Assembly: GCF_009765275.1 (NCBI RefSeq) | Contig: NZ_VOPH01000004.1 | Span: forward strand, 62,001-126,000 | Reading direction: 5' to 3' | Origin: Chachezhania sediminis | Lineage (GTDB): Bacteria > Pseudomonadota > Alphaproteobacteria > Rhodobacterales > Rhodobacteraceae | DNA length: 64,000 bases | Shown: positions 61,325 to 64,000 of the stretch, one piece after another | Layout: every line of letters starts with the position of its first letter | Numbering within the stretch: position 1 is the first letter of the stretch | The notes under the pieces: generated by a model | Database searches by the model: none | The model's input: the letters and a program-made list of their open reading frames with translations, nothing else | What the model was told of the DNA's origin: nothing | Translations under genes and position numbers: made by a program

Positions 61325-61924
61325 ATGATACTGAACGAAATCGAACCGATCCCGGACACCGCCCTGCCGGTCGACAAATTCCGGGCGCATCTTCGCCTGG
61401 GCACCGGCTTTGGCACCGAAAGCCTGCAGAACGAGGTGTTGCACGGCTTTCTGCTGGCGGCGATTGCGGCGGTCGAGGCGCGCACCGCGAAGGCGCTGAT
61501 CCGTCGGGATTTCGAACTGGTGGTGACTGCCTGGCGCCATCCCGACGGGCAGGTTCTGCCGGTCGCCCCGGTGATGCAGATCTATTCGGTCGACCTGGAG
61601 GACGCGTCCGGCACGGCCGAGACGGCGGCGGCCAGTCTCTACAGGTTCGAACCCGACTTCCACAGCCCCTGCCTGCGGGCCACGGGCTATGACCTACCGC
61701 GGATCCCGACCGGGGGCCTGGCCCGCATCGCCTTTCGGGCGGGGCTGGCGGCCGACTGGGACGGCATGCCCGCCGACCTGGCGCAGGCGGTGATGATGCT
61801 GGCCGCACATTACTATGAAAACCGGTCCGATACGCGGCTGGACCAGGGCTGCATGCCCTTCGGCGTGACCAGTCTGCTGCAACGCTACCGGCCGCTGCGG
61901 ATCTCGGTAGGGACCGGAAGATGA
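61325..61924 (+). CDS. GTA g6, head-tail connector
   Basis: 199 residues. LQNEVLHGFLLAAIAAVEARTAKALIRRDFELVVTAW and VMMLAAHYYENRSD are typical of phage head-tail connector (gp6-type) adaptors. ATG 61325 has GGAG seven bases upstream. 195 bases separate it from g5, the second-largest gap in this cluster. Confidence 0.85.
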   Translation: MILNEIEPIPDTALPVDKFRAHLRLGTGFGTESLQNEVLHGFLLAAIAAVEARTAKALIRRDFELVVTAWRHPDGQVLPVAPVMQIYSVDLEDASGTAETAAASLYRFEPDFHSPCLRATGYDLPRIPTGGLARIAFRAGLAADWDGMPADLAQAVMMLAAHYYENRSDTRLDQGCMPFGVTSLLQRYRPLRISVGTGR

Positions 61925-62268
61925 GCGCGCCCGCACCGCATCTGAACCGGCTTTTGACCCTGGATGGGCCGCTGCAGACGCCGGACAATTCCGGGGGGTT
62001 CATCGACGAATGGGTCGCCCTGGGCCAGCTCTGGGCCGAGGTGCGGCCGGGATCGGGCCGCGAGGCACGGGGCGTGGCCAGCGATCCCCTGTCGGTGGTC
62101 CACTACCAGATCGTCGTGCGCGGCGCGCCCTGGGGCAGCCCCGATCGGCCCGAACCGGGCCGGCGGTTCCGCGAAGGGACGCGCATCTACAGGATCCTGG
62201 CGGTGGCCGAACGCGATGCCAACGGCCATTACCTGACCTGCTTCGCGCAGGAGGAGCTGGCGAAATGA
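61921..62268 (+). CDS. GTA g7, head closure protein
   Basis: 115 residues with DEWVALGQLWAEVRPGSGRE and the beta-rich RIYRILAVAERDANGHYLTCFAQEE, matching head-completion/stopper proteins of the GTA type. Overlaps g6 by ATGA and g8 by four bases. Confidence 0.83.
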   Translation: MSAPAPHLNRLLTLDGPLQTPDNSGGFIDEWVALGQLWAEVRPGSGREARGVASDPLSVVHYQIVVRGAPWGSPDRPEPGRRFREGTRIYRILAVAERDANGHYLTCFAQEELAK

Positions 62269-62687
62269 CCTATGCGATCTCGCCCGCGCTGCAGCGCGCC
62301 GTGTTCCAGGCGCTAAGCGCCGATGCCGCCCTGACGGCGCTGGTCGGCACTGCCATCTATGACGCCGTGCCTTCGGGCGGGGTGCCCACAACCTTCGTCA
62401 GCCTTGGCCCGGAAGAGGTCGAGGACCGGTCCGATGCGACCGGGGCCGGCGCCGCCCATCGCTTCACCGTTTCGGTCGTCACGACCGAGGCCGGGTTCGA
62501 GGCGGCCAAGACCGTCGCCGCCGCAATCTGCGATGCGCTGACGGATGCAAGCCTGACCCTGACCCGCGGCCGGCTTGTCGGCCTCTGGTTCGAGCGCGCG
62601 GCGGCCAGCCGCGACGGCTCCAATGCCAATCGCCGGCGCGTGGACCTGCGGTTCCGCGCCCGCGTCGAAGACGACCAACCCGAATAG
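62265..62687 (+). CDS. GTA g8, tail terminator (DUF3168)
   Basis: 140 residues. ALQRAVFQALSADAALTALVGTAIYDAVP and FTVSVVTTEAGFEAAKTVAAAICDAL are the DUF3168 pattern of tail-terminator proteins that cap the tail tube. Coupled to g7 by an ATGA overlap. Confidence 0.85.
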   Translation: MTYAISPALQRAVFQALSADAALTALVGTAIYDAVPSGGVPTTFVSLGPEEVEDRSDATGAGAAHRFTVSVVTTEAGFEAAKTVAAAICDALTDASLTLTRGRLVGLWFERAAASRDGSNANRRRVDLRFRARVEDDQPE

Positions 62688-62702
62688 TGCTGGAGACCTG
62701 AC

Positions 62703-63116
62703 ATGGCAGCCCAGAACGGCAAGGATCTGTTGATCAAAGTGGACATGACCGGTGGCGGCGTGTTCGAAACCCTGGCGGGTCTGCGCGCGACGCGGATCAG
62801 CTTCAACGCGGAAAGCGTCGATGTCACCAGCCTGGAAAGCCAGGGCGGCTGGCGTGAACTGCTGGCGGGCGCGGGCGTCAAGTCGGCCTCGCTGTCCGGG
62901 TCGGGCGTCTTCCGGGATTCCACGACCGATGCGCGGGCCCGGGTGATCTTCTTCGACGCCGAAACCCCCGATTACCAGGTGATCATTCCGGATTTCGGTA
63001 CGGTCGAAGGCGCGTTCCAGATCACCTCGATCGACTATGCCGGCACCCATAACGGCGAGGCGACCTATGAAATCTCGCTGGCGTCGGCCGGTGCGCTGAC
63101 CTTTTCGGCGATCTGA
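62703..63116 (+). CDS. GTA g9, major tail (tube) protein
   Basis: 137 residues with GGVFETLAGLRATRISFNAESVDVTS and SGSGVFRDSTTDARARV, the tail-tube beta-sandwich of GTA/lambda-like siphophages. 15 bases after g8. Confidence 0.88.
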   Translation: MAAQNGKDLLIKVDMTGGGVFETLAGLRATRISFNAESVDVTSLESQGGWRELLAGAGVKSASLSGSGVFRDSTTDARARVIFFDAETPDYQVIIPDFGTVEGAFQITSIDYAGTHNGEATYEISLASAGALTFSAI

Positions 63117-63120
63117 TCCG

Positions 63121-63441
63121 ATGGCCAATCCTTGGACGGGGGAGGTGGCCCTGGTGATCGACGGGACACCGCGGGTGATGAAGCTGACGCTGGGTGCGTT
63201 GGCCGAGCTTGAGGCGAGCCTGGGCGAACAGTCGCTGGTCGACCTGGTGGAACGGTTCGAGCAGGGCCGCTTTTCCGCCCGGGACGTGCTGGCGCTGGTG
63301 CTGGCCGGGCTGAAGGGTGGCGGACAGCAGATCGACGCGGCCCACCTGGAGTCGGCCGAGATCGAAGGCGGGCCGATGGAAGCGGCCCGTGCCGCGGCCG
63401 AGCTTCTGGCCCGCGCCTTCACGCTGCCGCAGACGACATGA
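63121..63441 (+). CDS. GTA g10, tail-assembly chaperone-like protein
   Basis: 106 residues. VIDGTPRVMKLTLGALAELEASLGEQSLVDLVERF is the GTA g10 pattern, similar to tail-assembly chaperones that hold the tape measure. Overlaps g10.1 by four bases. Confidence 0.83.
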   Translation: MANPWTGEVALVIDGTPRVMKLTLGALAELEASLGEQSLVDLVERFEQGRFSARDVLALVLAGLKGGGQQIDAAHLESAEIEGGPMEAARAAAELLARAFTLPQTT

Positions 63442-63656
63442 CGGCCCGGCGGCTGGACTGGCCGGCGATGATGCGGGCGGGGATGCTCGGGCTGCGGCTG
63501 GACCCGGCCGCCTTCTGGCGGCTGACCCCGGCGGAACTGCGGCTGATGCTGGGGCACGGGGCGCAGGCCTCGCCCATGGGGCGGGCCGGGCTGGACGCGC
63601 TGATGGCGGCCTATCCGGACCTTCAGGAAGGAGATCCCGATGTGGGAGAAGTTTGA
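63438..63656 (+). CDS. GTA g10.1, small tail-assembly protein (rcc01693 family)
   Basis: 72 residues: DWPAMMRAGMLGLRLDPAAFWRLTPAELRLML is the conserved core of phage tail assembly chaperones of the TAC type. Overlaps g11 by 17 bases, with g11's AAGGAGAT ribosome site inside its 3' end. Confidence 0.83.
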   Translation: MTARRLDWPAMMRAGMLGLRLDPAAFWRLTPAELRLMLGHGAQASPMGRAGLDALMAAYPDLQEGDPDVGEV

Positions 63657-64000
63657 CGAGCTGGAAGAACGCATCGATGCCCTGGGCACCAGCCTGGGCG
63701 GCACGTCGCAGATGGCGGCGGGCTTCGATGGCGAGCTGAAGCGGATCCGCGGCAGCTTCGAGCAGACCGGCAAGGAAATCGGCGGTGTCGAACGGGGCAT
63801 GTCGAACGGGCTGCGCCGGGCTTTCGACGGGCTGCTGACCGACGGGATGAAGCTGTCGGACGCGCTGAAGACGGTGGCGGAATCGATGATCCGGTCGACC
63901 TACAACGCGGCCATGAAACCCGCGACCGAAGGGTTGAGCGGCTTTCTGGCCAAGGGCATCGGCAAGCTGGTGGGGGGCGTCTTGCCCTTTGCCGACGGCG
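63640..64000 (+). CDS. GTA g11, tape-measure protein, N-terminal fragment
   Basis: 120 codons to the window end, open. MWEKFDELEERIDALGTSLGG, the helical MSNGLRRAFDGLLTDGMKLSDALKTVAE and the hydrophobic start of a membrane-like segment (LAKGIGKLVGGVLPF) match GTA tape-measure protein, about 219 residues in R. capsulatus. A strong GGAAGGAGAT lies before ATG 63640. Confidence 0.85.
   Translation, partial: MWEKFDELEERIDALGTSLGGTSQMAAGFDGELKRIRGSFEQTGKEIGGVERGMSNGLRRAFDGLLTDGMKLSDALKTVAESMIRSTYNAAMKPATEGLSGFLAKGIGKLVGGVLPFADG

Overview
The window looks like chromosomal DNA of a GC-rich alphaproteobacterium of the Rhodobacteraceae/Paracoccaceae group. Three things point there: an almost colinear run of gene transfer agent (GTA) structural genes of the Rhodobacter capsulatus type at the right end, the SPOR lipoprotein-DD-carboxypeptidase-tmk-holB-tatD-MBL operon, and the yfgM/bamB/der and fabF-mltG neighbourhoods. 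No rRNA, tRNA, CRISPR array or intact insertion sequence was seen.

Layout. 0-5 kb: two purine deaminase genes facing each other (the 8-oxoguanine deaminase-like one cut by the window edge, then guanine deaminase), mgtE overlapping a 5-formyl-THF cyclo-ligase, and a FabI-like reductase. 5-11 kb: an AEC transporter and the tightly overlapping minus-strand operon from the SPOR lipoprotein to the MBL hydrolase. 11-18 kb: an OYE-type flavin oxidoreductase, YceI, an MFS transporter, metG, a GNAT enzyme bracketed by two copies of a stem-loop repeat, and rpiB. 18-20 kb: a low-GC patch with an orphan HEAT-like gene next to an imuA-like gene that lacks imuB/dnaE2. 20-26 kb: a divergent AraC regulator/hydrolase pair and a carnitine catabolic operon (beta-keto acid cleavage enzyme, lipocalin lipoprotein, carnitine dehydrogenase-thioesterase fusion) facing a DMT exporter. 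26-34 kb: an NmrA-like gene, a MarR-GNAT fusion, an RTX protein, a XRE regulator divergent from a fatty acid desaturase, EamA, NUDIX and DUF983. 34-37 kb: an EF-hand protein followed by a sigma factor, a one-TM protein and a CnrX-like sensor, an arrangement reminiscent of cnrYXH. 37-47 kb: a LOG protein, a LysM protein, an Atm1-type ABC exporter and an RND efflux pair. 47-55 kb: yfgM-like, bamB, der, a HisA-like paralogue, fabF and mltG. 55.7-64 kb: GTA genes g1 to g11 (the last cut off), preceded by a good sigma-70-like promoter and a CtrA-like box.

Most notable unexplained structure: an approximately 180-bp, hairpin-rich intergenic repeat present twice in inverted orientation (about 50041-50220 and 55341-55522), bracketing der to mltG. 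Other candidates are several promoter-proximal inverted or direct repeats that fit operators (RND, MarR-GNAT and XRE/desaturase genes), active-site substitutions in FabI-like, HisA-like and MetRS proteins, and the sigma/EF-hand/CnrX-like module. All family calls come from reading motifs and recalled family knowledge; no database search was run.
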